This document shows positions 54,260 through 63,156 of a stretch of 64,000 bases of DNA, piece by piece. Made by a program: the position numbers and the translations under genes. The DNA comes from Sphingobacteriales bacterium (GTDB lineage Bacteria > Bacteroidota > Bacteroidia > Chitinophagales > Chitinophagaceae). Positions within the stretch are counted from its first letter, which is position 1. Each line of letters opens with the position of its first letter. The notes below the pieces were generated by a model. The model had not been told where the DNA came from. It saw nothing but the letters and a program-made list of their open reading frames with translations, and searched no databases. The DNA lies in contig SEFP01000001.1 of assembly GCA_004144185.1 (NCBI GenBank), positions 682,001-746,000 of the forward strand, given 5' to 3'.

Positions 54260-55180
54260 ATGTCCCGGCTCAACTTCGACAGGAAGTTTTACCTTCCTGT
54301 AGTCGGCATTTTGCTGACCGCCGTGCTGGCGTTACTGGCCCGTCATTTCATCACCTTCGACAAAGAAGTGGTCGCCAAAATCAGCAAAAACAAACTTGCT
54401 GTCAACGAGCCCTTTAGCTTTGAAGACAATTCCACCTTTGCCCGTAAATGGAAATGGGAATTTGGCGATGGCGTTATTTCCTACGACCGGGGTGGCCGCT
54501 ACCAATATCCCCAATCCGGAAATTACCAGATCCGGCTCACCATCAACGAAGAGCAGACGGATACTTTTTTTGTATCCGTCCGCGATACGGTTGTGGTGGT
54601 ACAGGAAGCCCGCGACTCGATTGCCCGGATCGACGGTCCTTCGGTAGGCATGCAGTTTGAAAATCTGATTTTCCGGGCCGAAGGGCGAGGTGCCCGGCTG
54701 TTTCGCTGGGATTTCGGAGACAACCAGAACGAGCGTAGCAGTGCCCCATTCGTTTTTCACACCTACGAGAAGCCAGGCAACTATGTGGTATCGCTCTACA
54801 CGGATATCAATACTTATCCGATCAGCCTTACTGTAAAAGTGCTTCCTGCTTTTGAAACGGCTGCGGCTACGGTGCCTTCCGGACCAACGCCTACAGAGAG
54901 CCTCAATAAGATCGACGACGACTTTAAGCTGCGCCTGCAACAGATTGCCGATCATAAAAATTTTGATGCGAATTACCGCTATCTGCTCAACCAGTATCTG
55001 TGCGGCAAAGAGAAAGTAGTGGTGACGGTAAACGGCCAGAAGTACAACGAGTTTTTTACCTATTGCGCAGGACTGCACTACGACAAAAATATTTTCATTC
55101 AGGAAGTCAAGACGTCTGTAGATACGTCGTTCCACTGCGTTACCCGCGTGGAAGTCACCCAACAATCCCAAAGTTTATGA
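54260..55180 (+). CDS. tssP: T6SSiii TssP-like protein with PKD domains
   Basis: A 306-residue protein with one N-terminal helix (FYLPVVGILLTAVLALLARHF) and two PKD-type immunoglobulin-like domains recognised by WKWEFGDG and FRWDFGDN, then a C-terminal domain with three cysteines. It should sit in the periplasm and join the inner- and outer-membrane parts of the secretion complex. The name TssP is given by order in T6SSiii loci. ATG 54260 is chosen over TTG 54254. It overlaps tssR by 4 bp. Confidence 0.7.
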   Translation: MSRLNFDRKFYLPVVGILLTAVLALLARHFITFDKEVVAKISKNKLAVNEPFSFEDNSTFARKWKWEFGDGVISYDRGGRYQYPQSGNYQIRLTINEEQTDTFFVSVRDTVVVVQEARDSIARIDGPSVGMQFENLIFRAEGRGARLFRWDFGDNQNERSSAPFVFHTYEKPGNYVVSLYTDINTYPISLTVKVLPAFETAAATVPSGPTPTESLNKIDDDFKLRLQQIADHKNFDANYRYLLNQYLCGKEKVVVTVNGQKYNEFFTYCAGLHYDKNIFIQEVKTSVDTSFHCVTRVEVTQQSQSL

Positions 55181-57546
55181 GCGACGTTATACCTTTTAAA
55201 AAAAGCTGGCTGATATTGTTGCTGGCCGCCGTCTGGATCAGTCCGGCTACCGCACAATTAAAAAAAGGAACCCACATTTTACACGCTCCTAAAACCGGTG
55301 CATACGCCATCGATCATCCGGTGTACGAGGCGGAGAACGGCTATCGGGGAGAGGATAAGTGGGTGGCTTTGGTTTCGCAGGATGGCACGGCAGCGTATAC
55401 CCGTCCGGATGGCGAGTCCAGATCCAAAGCGCTTTCCTTTATGCAGCCCTGCTACGTCATCAAAAAGCGGGGCGAGTACCTCAAGCTTATTGAATACAAC
55501 CCGAATCTGAAGTTCCGGAAATGGATTGGTACGGTTGCCAACTGGCAGGACCTAAAGTCGCTTGGCTGGGTGCATCAGTCAAAAGTGCTGCCGTGGCAGG
55601 TAGCCCTGCGCGATCCGTCTAACCGGTTTTACATCAAATACGTAACGGCGCTGCACGGGAAAGAGATCTTTAAAAATCCGGAACAGTACTTTACAGGCGA
55701 TTCCATCAATGTCTTCAGCGAGCCAACGGTAAGCGCGGCCGTGCGGACTAAACTTGCTGCCGGCAGCCTGTTGTATGCGTACAAGCGATCTGACGATCAG
55801 AAATTTTACCTGGTAGGAACCGAGCCACAATGCCTGCCGGATTCGGCGGCACAGATCATGCTGGGCTGGCTGCCCGCACAACTGGTTGCCCCCTGGGGCG
55901 AGAAAGCGTACCTCCAGACTACTGATGCCACAACAGGTATGTTCCGGATACCGGTCCCCGGTGGTACTGTAGTGCCGGTTGCCATCCCCGATCCGGTTTT
56001 AAACCAGTACCCGTACTTTACGCAAACCCTTTTCCCGCTGTATAACTACCAGCGTAAAAGCGATACGACCGAAGTACTGACCTCAACCTTACTGACCAAC
56101 GTACTGGATCATCGCGACAACAAGATTTTCAATATGCTGGGCCAGCCGGTAACCTATGCACGCTTCCGGACTCTGCAGCGGCAGGCCCGAAAACTCAATA
56201 TCGTATTGCTGGTAGACGGCAGTGGCAACAACAGCAACTTCACCGCTCCGCTGATGACGGTTTTGCAACAGATGCAGCTTGCGGTAGACAGCCTTCCGGC
56301 TTTTAGCCGGGTGCAGTTTGGTGCGTTTATGTACCAGGGAGCGGGCCGGCAGTGCCTTACCGAAACGGTCATGCCGCTCACGTCTGATTATCAGCGAATG
56401 GCCGGATTTTTTGAACGCAACATTGCTCAGCTGGGCACCTGCAACAACTACGGCGGCGGTTCGGTGTTTGAAGGTATCGTAGATGCCAGCCGCCTGCTTT
56501 CCGGACATGAAGATGAAAGCAACATCGTGATTGTAATCGGCGGTAGTGAACGGGACATGACCGGCTATGAATGGTCGGGGGTTATAAACAGTCTGACGCA
56601 AACCCAAAGCCGGCTGCTGGTGTATCAAACCCACAGCGATGCCTCTCCGGCATACGATAATTTTATCATCGACGCCAAGAACCTGATCACGCAATCGGCC
56701 GATAACATTATCTCGTTGCGCAAAGAGCTCGTTGTAGAAAGCACCCCGACCACAGCGTTGTACGATTTTAAGATCAATACAGGCGATTACAGCGTGTTCA
56801 GCCTGGATTATCCGGCACGGAGCCGGTGGCAGGGGGCCGTTGTATTTCCAAACAAATACGAACCGCTGACGCTACAGACGCTGAATCAGACCCTGGATAC
56901 GCTGATCAGCCAGATGCAGCAGGACAACCAGCAGTTGCTCACAGCGATGTCGAAGGTATTTGAAGCTTACACCGGCAATCTGGGCACCCGCATCGATGCC
57001 CGTTTTGAACCGTTCTTTGAACCCTATGTAGCACAGTTTCCACAGCAGGCGGCTAAGTATTTCCGGAAAAAGCTGGATGTTTTTTCTATGCCGGGCACCC
57101 TGCACTTGTCAGGACCCGAGAACAACCAGCCGGGATTGCTGCTTTCCAAAAACGAGCTGGAACAGTTTACGTTTCATATGAGTCATCTGATGGCGATTCT
57201 TGATGATGAGGATTACAGCGCCCACCAGGCAGGACGAAAAATACGTCGCTATACGCGCCGCTACATCCGGAAAAACGATCTAAAGAAGCCGATGCCTTAC
57301 CGGGCTATGACACTGGCCGATGTCCACCAGGTATTTACCGGAATGGATGCGGATATGCTGCAACTACCGGCAGTACGCCTCAAACGCTACGGGCGGCGGA
57401 GTGGACTGAATGCGGCCGGATACCGGAAGGTGCAGGATACCATGGACCGGTACTATACCAGCCTTAAAAACTACAGCAACACCGAAGGCGCTCAGCAACT
57501 GAATATGCGGGGCCAAGTGTATTACTGGCTTCCGGTCAGACTGTGA
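55177..57546 (+). CDS. tssR: T6SSiii periplasmic protein TssR
   Basis: A 789-residue protein with a signal peptide (SWLILLLAAVWISPATAQ), an N-terminal beta-rich part and a von Willebrand A-like domain beginning LNIVLLVDGSGNNS (about residue 340) with partial metal-binding residues, then a helical C-terminus. It is the large exported component of T6SSiii envelope complexes. The start ATGA overlaps the tssP stop; a longer frame from 55000 is antisense-free but overlaps tssP and is rejected. Confidence 0.85.
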   Translation: MSDVIPFKKSWLILLLAAVWISPATAQLKKGTHILHAPKTGAYAIDHPVYEAENGYRGEDKWVALVSQDGTAAYTRPDGESRSKALSFMQPCYVIKKRGEYLKLIEYNPNLKFRKWIGTVANWQDLKSLGWVHQSKVLPWQVALRDPSNRFYIKYVTALHGKEIFKNPEQYFTGDSINVFSEPTVSAAVRTKLAAGSLLYAYKRSDDQKFYLVGTEPQCLPDSAAQIMLGWLPAQLVAPWGEKAYLQTTDATTGMFRIPVPGGTVVPVAIPDPVLNQYPYFTQTLFPLYNYQRKSDTTEVLTSTLLTNVLDHRDNKIFNMLGQPVTYARFRTLQRQARKLNIVLLVDGSGNNSNFTAPLMTVLQQMQLAVDSLPAFSRVQFGAFMYQGAGRQCLTETVMPLTSDYQRMAGFFERNIAQLGTCNNYGGGSVFEGIVDASRLLSGHEDESNIVIVIGGSERDMTGYEWSGVINSLTQTQSRLLVYQTHSDASPAYDNFIIDAKNLITQSADNIISLRKELVVESTPTTALYDFKINTGDYSVFSLDYPARSRWQGAVVFPNKYEPLTLQTLNQTLDTLISQMQQDNQQLLTAMSKVFEAYTGNLGTRIDARFEPFFEPYVAQFPQQAAKYFRKKLDVFSMPGTLHLSGPENNQPGLLLSKNELEQFTFHMSHLMAILDDEDYSAHQAGRKIRRYTRRYIRKNDLKKPMPYRAMTLADVHQVFTGMDADMLQLPAVRLKRYGRRSGLNAAGYRKVQDTMDRYYTSLKNYSNTEGAQQLNMRGQVYYWLPVRL

Positions 57547-57904
57547 TCTTTTGGACTCTCGTAATCCCTCTGTTTCCGAAAACAATTGATTTCGGAAACA
57601 GAGGGATTTTCAATTGTAGAATACCAGTAGCAGCGGCCAATTCGGTTTAAAGCGAACCCGCTACTGAACCCGTGTAGTTCCGGATTTTTACATCCTACAG
57701 GGCAGACTCCAGAACCCAGTCGCTTTTTTAAGTCCTTGTAAAGCCGTCTATTGGATTGGTTTTTTTGACTGCCTTGGTTCGTACCTTTCAGACAGTGGCA
57801 ACGGCTGTCGGTTCCGGAGGGTCCGTGTTTCTGTTCACAGGGATTTTTCCCGGCACGGTACTTCTTTTTTATTTCTTCGTTGCTTCTTTAAACTGCATTC
57901 TCCG
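57547..57904. other. Spacer between structural operon and vgrG module
   Basis: 358 bp without a gene. The first 70 bp hold a terminator; the remainder is AT-rich toward the vgrG start and should contain its promoter. TACCTTTC at 57791-57798 is a one-mismatch -7 box. Confidence 0.65.
57564..57612 (+). terminator. Terminator of the tssH-tssR operon
   Basis: The 18-bp perfect stem ATCCCTCTGTTTCCGAAA / TTTCGGAAACAGAGGGAT (57564-57581 with 57590-57607) has an 8-nt loop and a short TTT tail. Confidence 0.8.
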
Positions 57905-59737
57905 ATGGATCTTTCGATGAACGGCGCAGCGTCTCTGACTGACACTGCATATGAGCAGATTGCCTGGCAGATTCTGGTAGACGGGCAGGCCATCCGGCGT
58001 ATTTTGTCGCTGGAGCTGGATCAGGCGGTTGCACGCCACCACCACTTTACGCTTCGCCTGTACCATACCGAACTGGAAACACCCCGCACTTATCGCATCG
58101 ACAAAACGCGTGAATTGCTGGGCAAAACCTTAAGTGTGATTCTGGGTACACAGGTCAATGGCGACCTCAACCGCTTCACAGGTCTGATTACCGAGGTCGG
58201 GTTCGAAGAAGCCAACGGCATGTACGGGATCGTAGTGCTCAAAGGCTATAGTCCAACCATCCTGCTGGAAAGCGGCCCGCACATGCGATCTTTTTATAAC
58301 CGCAACCTTTCCGGCATTGCAGGCGATGTGACCGGCAGTGTTTCCGGAAAATTAGACGTTCAGGTCAAGCCCCGTTTTACCGGCAATCTGGAATACACGG
58401 TGCAGCATAAAGAAAGCCACTTCGCATTTCTGAACCGGCTGAGCGCCTATCACGGCGAGTGGTTTTATTATGACGGCGTAAAGCTATGTCTGGGTCGCAA
58501 TAGCGCAGCTCCTTCGTTCGATCTGCAATATGTACGACACCTGCAAAACCTAAAAATGAACCTGCAGGTGGTACCGCTTAGTTTTAACCACCTGGGATAC
58601 CGGCCGCAGGACGACCAGAAGCTTCAGAAAACGGCTTCCGGAACCGTAGACGGGCTGGACTCGTATGGCAATCTGGCCGTACAAAAGTCGGATCAGGTGT
58701 TTAGTCAGCCGGTAACCCACACGCCGGTACAATATGCAACCGATCAGGGCAGCCTGGACCGGGCTACGACGGTCAACCGGGCCACCGCCGCCGCCCAAAC
58801 CTTCGCAATTGAGGCGGAGAGCCGGTACCCGGCGCCACAGGTAGGGGCCCGCATTCGCATCAAGTTCGGCGAAACCATCTTGGGTGAGTATGTGGTTACC
58901 GAAGCGTACCATAAGGTCGACAACGTCAAAAATTATCACTGCCGGTTCCGTGCGTTGCCGGCTGATATCGAAACGCTGCCGCCGATGAACGTGCAGACGC
59001 CTTACAGCGATACTCAACTGGCGCAGGTTACCGACAATGCTGATCCGGAAGGAATGGGCCGGGTACGGGTGCAGTTTGGCTGGCAGCAGGAAGACAGCAT
59101 GACGCCCTGGCTACGGGTAATGACTCCGGACGCAGGCGGCAGTAGTGCGGTCCCTAAAAACAGAGGGTTTGTGTTCATTCCGGAAATCGGCGACCAAGTC
59201 ATGGTCGGCTTTATGGAAGGCAACCCCGATGCCCCCTTTGTGATGGGGTCTGTCTTTCACGGGAAGAACGGCGCTGGTGGCGAGACCGATAACATTACCA
59301 AGAGCATTACCACCCGGAGTGGTCATACTATTGAATTCAACGATGAAGGCGAAGGCACGCATATCCTGCTACGGGATCCTTCCGGAAACGAAATTTTCCT
59401 GGATACCGTCGGTAAAAGCATCGTGATTTCTGCCCCTGAAACCATCACACTGCGGGCCAGAAATATCAACTTGGATGCAACCCAAAGCATCAGTGCTTCA
59501 GCAGGTGAAAACATCAACCAAACGGCCGGGATGCACTTTTCGCAGGCCGCCATGCTGGATTATACCCTTACAGCGCTCAACATCACGGAGATCGCCGACC
59601 AGGATATGCTCAAGAATGCCGCCAATATTGAAAAAACGGCCGGTTCGGTGAAGTTTACCTCTACCAGTGACAACGTGGAGCTACACAGTGCCAAAGACAT
59701 TGAAAACCGAAATAACGGGAAGATCAAACTGTTTTAA
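57905..59737 (+). CDS. tssI: T6SS spike protein VgrG (TssI)
   Basis: A 610-residue VgrG whose trimer tips the tube. The gp27-like part (LSLELDQAVARHHHFTLRLYH, HFAFLNRLSAYHGEWFYYDG) leads to the gp5 OB-fold (MGRVRVQFGWQQEDSMTPWLRVMTPDAG, GFVFIPEIGDQVMVGFMEGNPDAPFVMGS interrupted) and a C-terminal beta-prism of repeating strands (about 480-600). There is no C-terminal toxin extension, so effectors should bind separately. The effector gene starts 4 bp downstream. Confidence 0.95.
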   Translation: MDLSMNGAASLTDTAYEQIAWQILVDGQAIRRILSLELDQAVARHHHFTLRLYHTELETPRTYRIDKTRELLGKTLSVILGTQVNGDLNRFTGLITEVGFEEANGMYGIVVLKGYSPTILLESGPHMRSFYNRNLSGIAGDVTGSVSGKLDVQVKPRFTGNLEYTVQHKESHFAFLNRLSAYHGEWFYYDGVKLCLGRNSAAPSFDLQYVRHLQNLKMNLQVVPLSFNHLGYRPQDDQKLQKTASGTVDGLDSYGNLAVQKSDQVFSQPVTHTPVQYATDQGSLDRATTVNRATAAAQTFAIEAESRYPAPQVGARIRIKFGETILGEYVVTEAYHKVDNVKNYHCRFRALPADIETLPPMNVQTPYSDTQLAQVTDNADPEGMGRVRVQFGWQQEDSMTPWLRVMTPDAGGSSAVPKNRGFVFIPEIGDQVMVGFMEGNPDAPFVMGSVFHGKNGAGGETDNITKSITTRSGHTIEFNDEGEGTHILLRDPSGNEIFLDTVGKSIVISAPETITLRARNINLDATQSISASAGENINQTAGMHFSQAAMLDYTLTALNITEIADQDMLKNAANIEKTAGSVKFTSTSDNVELHSAKDIENRNNGKIKLF

Positions 59738-59740
59738 GCC

Positions 59741-61039
59741 ATGAGCGGAAAATTCACCAGTATTGCCGGTGGTCGCATGGAATACACCGCCCAGAAGCTC
59801 GTTCGGGTTGAAAGCACGTCCGCGTCTACGGAGATCCAATCGGCTAAGGAAACCGTCTTCAACAGCGGCGGCAAAGTCAATTACAACCGCTACCAGCCCG
59901 GCCAGGGTAAAAACATCCAGACGGCGGAGGTAGAGGAAATAAGGCTGGTTACACCTCCCGACCAGGGCTGCGACTGGCGGGAAGGCGGTGCTCTACGGGA
60001 TGGGCTGATTGCGGCATCGGATAAAACCTACACGTTTGAGGTCGTGAAGTTCCGGAACAACGTTCCTCCACGCGCCAACAGCGACATTAAGTGGGCGTAC
60101 CGGTATGAGGGCGAAAACGGGGTAGTAGAAGGCGCCCTTCAGCAAAAAACCAATGGAGCAGGCGGCAGTGCAGCAACCGGTCGGCAGATTGTACTGAACC
60201 TAAGCAGCAATCTGGACATCTGCGGACGAGGGCTTACCATCTATGCGTACATCGGTAGTCAAGATGCCGGTGCATCGCTGAACGTATGGGTGCATTACCG
60301 GTTCCGGTTTTTCGGGCGGGCACTTATTAAGGAACAAACGACTGCACGGGCTTCCGGAACTGGCGCCTATCTGATTGACCAAGGCAGTACGTCTCTCTGT
60401 GGAATGGCCAATATTTTCTACATTTTGGCTAAGACCAATCCGTCCGGCTATGAACAACTGGCGTTGAAGCTGCACCAGACAGGTACCGCAACGCTCAACA
60501 GCTATACCATAGCGCCGGGTGAAAAAGAAATGTATGACGTGGTACCCAAGAAAACCCCGTATCCAACCCGTATTCCGGAAATTGACTGGGTGGTGATGGC
60601 ATCCACCCGCAGCAAGGAAAGCAATCTGGGCTACAGCGGCGAGGCGGGACAGGATTTTTCGGCGATCAATTACCCCAGTATCCTGGTAAAGCTAAAAAAA
60701 GAATTGCTTGGTTTTGGGGAGGTAGTAGACAAGACCAGCTTTTTTATGAATCCGACCCCGCTTGACAAGCTGGATTGGATCATCGAAATGCAGAAGGCGT
60801 ATCAAGAAGGATACCATGTCTCAATGCTGATCGACTCCGACATGTTGAGCGACAGTCCGACCCGCTTTGCTAATTTCACGCGCTGGCACTGGGTGGTATA
60901 CGAGGGTGGTCTGTACGTAGATGATGCTGCCGGAACGTATAATTTCAAGTATTGGTGCTGGGGACGACCAGCCGTTCTGGGTAAATTCAGACACTCGGTC
61001 TTCAACACGAATTTCTATGGTTATATCAAAGGGAAATAA
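59741..61039 (+). CDS. Candidate T6SS effector: papain-like cysteine peptidase
   Basis: A 432-residue protein with no signal peptide, as expected of T6SS cargo. Residues 62-195 form a beta-sandwich-like domain (DIKWAYRYEGENG, LTIYAYIGSQDA). Residues 205-432 look like a papain/NlpC-type or C39-like enzyme: Gln214 and Cys220 in DQGSTSLCGMANIFYIL, His383 in RWHWVVYEGGLYV, and Asp394/Asp395 or a later residue as third member. It follows vgrG by 3 bp and overlaps a lipoprotein gene by 23 bp, the usual layout of effector and immunity. The target could be peptidoglycan or protein. Confidence 0.7.
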   Translation: MSGKFTSIAGGRMEYTAQKLVRVESTSASTEIQSAKETVFNSGGKVNYNRYQPGQGKNIQTAEVEEIRLVTPPDQGCDWREGGALRDGLIAASDKTYTFEVVKFRNNVPPRANSDIKWAYRYEGENGVVEGALQQKTNGAGGSAATGRQIVLNLSSNLDICGRGLTIYAYIGSQDAGASLNVWVHYRFRFFGRALIKEQTTARASGTGAYLIDQGSTSLCGMANIFYILAKTNPSGYEQLALKLHQTGTATLNSYTIAPGEKEMYDVVPKKTPYPTRIPEIDWVVMASTRSKESNLGYSGEAGQDFSAINYPSILVKLKKELLGFGEVVDKTSFFMNPTPLDKLDWIIEMQKAYQEGYHVSMLIDSDMLSDSPTRFANFTRWHWVVYEGGLYVDDAAGTYNFKYWCWGRPAVLGKFRHSVFNTNFYGYIKGK

Positions 61040-61511
61040 GATTTTTCCGCTGCTGGCAGTAGGAACGGTGCTGGTCTTGGGAAGCTGCGATACCGAAGCC
61101 AAACGATTTGCCGCCGCATCCGATCGGTGCGCGCTTGCAGATACGCCCTACCTGCCGTTGCACTACCATTTGGACAGCCTTTCCCGGAACGCCATCGGAC
61201 AGCAGGTAACCATGGACGTTTACGACAGCACAGGAACCAAAATCAAACAACTGATCTTACCGCTGGATGCTCACGATGCCCAAACCAACGATTCCAGTGG
61301 ATTGGTGTACACAGGGTACAGTCCGTCAAAAACAGCCCGTGTGGTGCTGACCGCCGGTGAAAAGCGGTATGTAATCGAAGACATGAAACTGAGTCCCCGA
61401 CCGGTGGGTGGAAACTTCAACCGCCAGTTTCCGGATTGCTATGTAGACAGCATTCGGGTCAACGGTACTAAAATCAAAATCACGAACAGTGATCATCGAC
61501 TTGATTTGTAA
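61017..61511 (+). CDS. Candidate immunity lipoprotein
   Basis: A 164-residue protein with a lipoprotein signal (residues 1-24, LGSC with lipidated Cys24) and a compact beta-rich domain. Four further cysteine-containing positions include DRCAL and FPDCYV, which could pair. The start ATG 61017 lies inside the last codons of the upstream gene, so translation is coupled. A periplasmic location suits an effector acting in the periplasm. No family is recognised; the immunity role is inferred from context. Confidence 0.65.
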   Translation: MVISKGNKIFPLLAVGTVLVLGSCDTEAKRFAAASDRCALADTPYLPLHYHLDSLSRNAIGQQVTMDVYDSTGTKIKQLILPLDAHDAQTNDSSGLVYTGYSPSKTARVVLTAGEKRYVIEDMKLSPRPVGGNFNRQFPDCYVDSIRVNGTKIKITNSDHRLDL

Positions 61512-61673
61512 GCAGTGCACTTTTGAGTGACAATCGCACCTACTCTGGCGTGCTGATACTGGCTAATATAGGAGCACTTATTGCGAAGAGTAGTTTCCTT
61601 CCGGAAGGGTTTTAACGGCACTCTCCCCTGGAAATACGTTTTTAAGCGTTAAAACACCACTGAGCTGCTATCT

Positions 61674-62201
61674 ATGACGTTTCCAGTACCTACTTCTTTT
61701 CGCATCGTTCTACGCCTGTTCCTGTGCCTGTTAAGTACCGGTGGATTAGGATGCCGGCCTGGTCCACCTTACACCTATCTGGCTAACCACAAGAAAATCA
61801 TTCAAAATCCGGTTTTGGTGCATACCCCTACGGTCTATGAGTATGTGTTAGTCGAGCATCCGGCTTCTGCTGAAGCGCAACGGTCCAAGGAACTGGTTGC
61901 TTACGCAGATAGCCTTCTTCAACAGAATTCTGATACGAATGGCTTTAACTACGAAGTGCATTTTTACCGTCTCACAGCCTATACGGCCCCTTACCAGTAC
62001 GGTATCAAAGATCCGAATGCGTTAGCCAATATTTACCTCCAAGATCAACTACAGGATTATCTCGGCACCTACACCGTAGCTATCTGCAAACAAAACAACA
62101 CGTATAAACTTAAGAAACTGCTTCTGATCGATTCTGCCAACGAAAGCCGTATCCTAGGCCAGCATGAACGTATTCTTTCCGACGGCTGTACTCCAAAGTA
62201 A
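61674..62201 (+). CDS. Small exported protein in the vgrG module
   Basis: A 175-residue protein with a hydrophobic N-terminus (IVLRLFLCLLSTGGLGC), a weak lipobox at Cys27, and a domain rich in Tyr, Leu and Gln (YEYVLVEHPASAEAQRSKELVAYADSLLQ). It resembles the candidate immunity protein only in size and location. It may be immunity for another effector, an orphan immunity, or a secretion accessory. It stands 162 bp after the previous gene and so may have its own promoter. Confidence 0.55.
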   Translation: MTFPVPTSFRIVLRLFLCLLSTGGLGCRPGPPYTYLANHKKIIQNPVLVHTPTVYEYVLVEHPASAEAQRSKELVAYADSLLQQNSDTNGFNYEVHFYRLTAYTAPYQYGIKDPNALANIYLQDQLQDYLGTYTVAICKQNNTYKLKKLLLIDSANESRILGQHERILSDGCTPK

Positions 62202-62305
62202 AGGGTGCTCTTGGCACTTAAACAGCTCTGTTCCGAAATCTGCAGGCAACAGTTCTTGGCCCAACCTTTTAGATACCCATTTTTTCCAGAAAAACAGTCT
62301 TCTTA

Positions 62306-63142
62306 GTGAATCTGCTGCCGCCTAAATACCGTCCGCTCGATACGCCGTTGTCGTTTCAGGCCGACATCCGAATTGAGGAGTGGCAGCATGGGCAGTTGCA
62401 AACACAGTCGGGCGTTACCTTTTCCCAGACCATTGCCCCCGCGCCCAAACAAGGCTGGGGCGATTACTGTCTGCTCCTGGAGCGGACCGTACCGGAGATT
62501 ACGCCTGCCAGCAGCAACCCGGCCGATGAAGTCGTGCTGCTGCTGACCCATCCTTTTTTACAGCTGGAAGTTCTGTTGGATGCCTCCGGAACGCCGCAAA
62601 AGCTGCGCAATCAGCAACAGATCTGGCATCGTTGGCAGGACGAAACGTACCCGGCAGTTACTGGTGCTTACAGCGGCGACTGGGTGACCGCTATGGTTCA
62701 GCAAACCGAACAAAGCCTGTTGCATCCGGCCCGGACGTTGGATATTGCTCTTTATCACGACTGGATTCTGGCACATTATTTCGCACCTTTTCAGCAGCGT
62801 TCCGGAACCGGAAGTCAGCCGTTTCTAAGTTACCTTGCAGGAAGCATTCCGCTGGCATTCCGGGAACAGTGGCATGCCATTCCGGAAGCGGGTGAGCAAG
62901 CTCCGGCCCTGAAAGTAACCGGTATACTGGCCAGGCCTCTTCTTCCGGAAGAAACGCGACGGATGCTACCGGAGGCCGTGTGGAAGCAGACTGCTGAGCA
63001 GCCGCTTCTCGCAACCAAGCAGGCTCATTACTGGCTGTCGCCGGAGCGCGGCCTGTGGAATACAGGCTTTGAGTGTACCTACCGGCTGACAGCCGGCGAC
63101 GATTATGAAAAACGCATTGATTTAAAACTGCTGCCGGCTTAA
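62306..63142 (+). CDS. Unknown protein between immunity-type gene and PAAR-like gene
   Basis: A 278-residue protein with no signal peptide or membrane helix, starting at GTG 62306 (NLLPPKYRPLDTPLSFQADI). The sequence is rich in Trp, Gln and Pro, with beta-strand character at both ends. In other T6SSs the gene just before a PAAR protein often encodes an adaptor that loads it on VgrG, so that role is possible here. The following gene starts 14 bp downstream, making the pair an operon. No family is recognised. Confidence 0.6.
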   Translation: MNLLPPKYRPLDTPLSFQADIRIEEWQHGQLQTQSGVTFSQTIAPAPKQGWGDYCLLLERTVPEITPASSNPADEVVLLLTHPFLQLEVLLDASGTPQKLRNQQQIWHRWQDETYPAVTGAYSGDWVTAMVQQTEQSLLHPARTLDIALYHDWILAHYFAPFQQRSGTGSQPFLSYLAGSIPLAFREQWHAIPEAGEQAPALKVTGILARPLLPEETRRMLPEAVWKQTAEQPLLATKQAHYWLSPERGLWNTGFECTYRLTAGDDYEKRIDLKLLPA

Positions 63143-63156
63143 AAACAACTGTGTCT

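Noticed and set aside
55000-55176. A 59-codon N-terminal extension of tssR
   Set aside because: It overlaps the end of tssP in another frame and precedes a perfect signal peptide that begins at 55177 with a 4-bp stop/start overlap.
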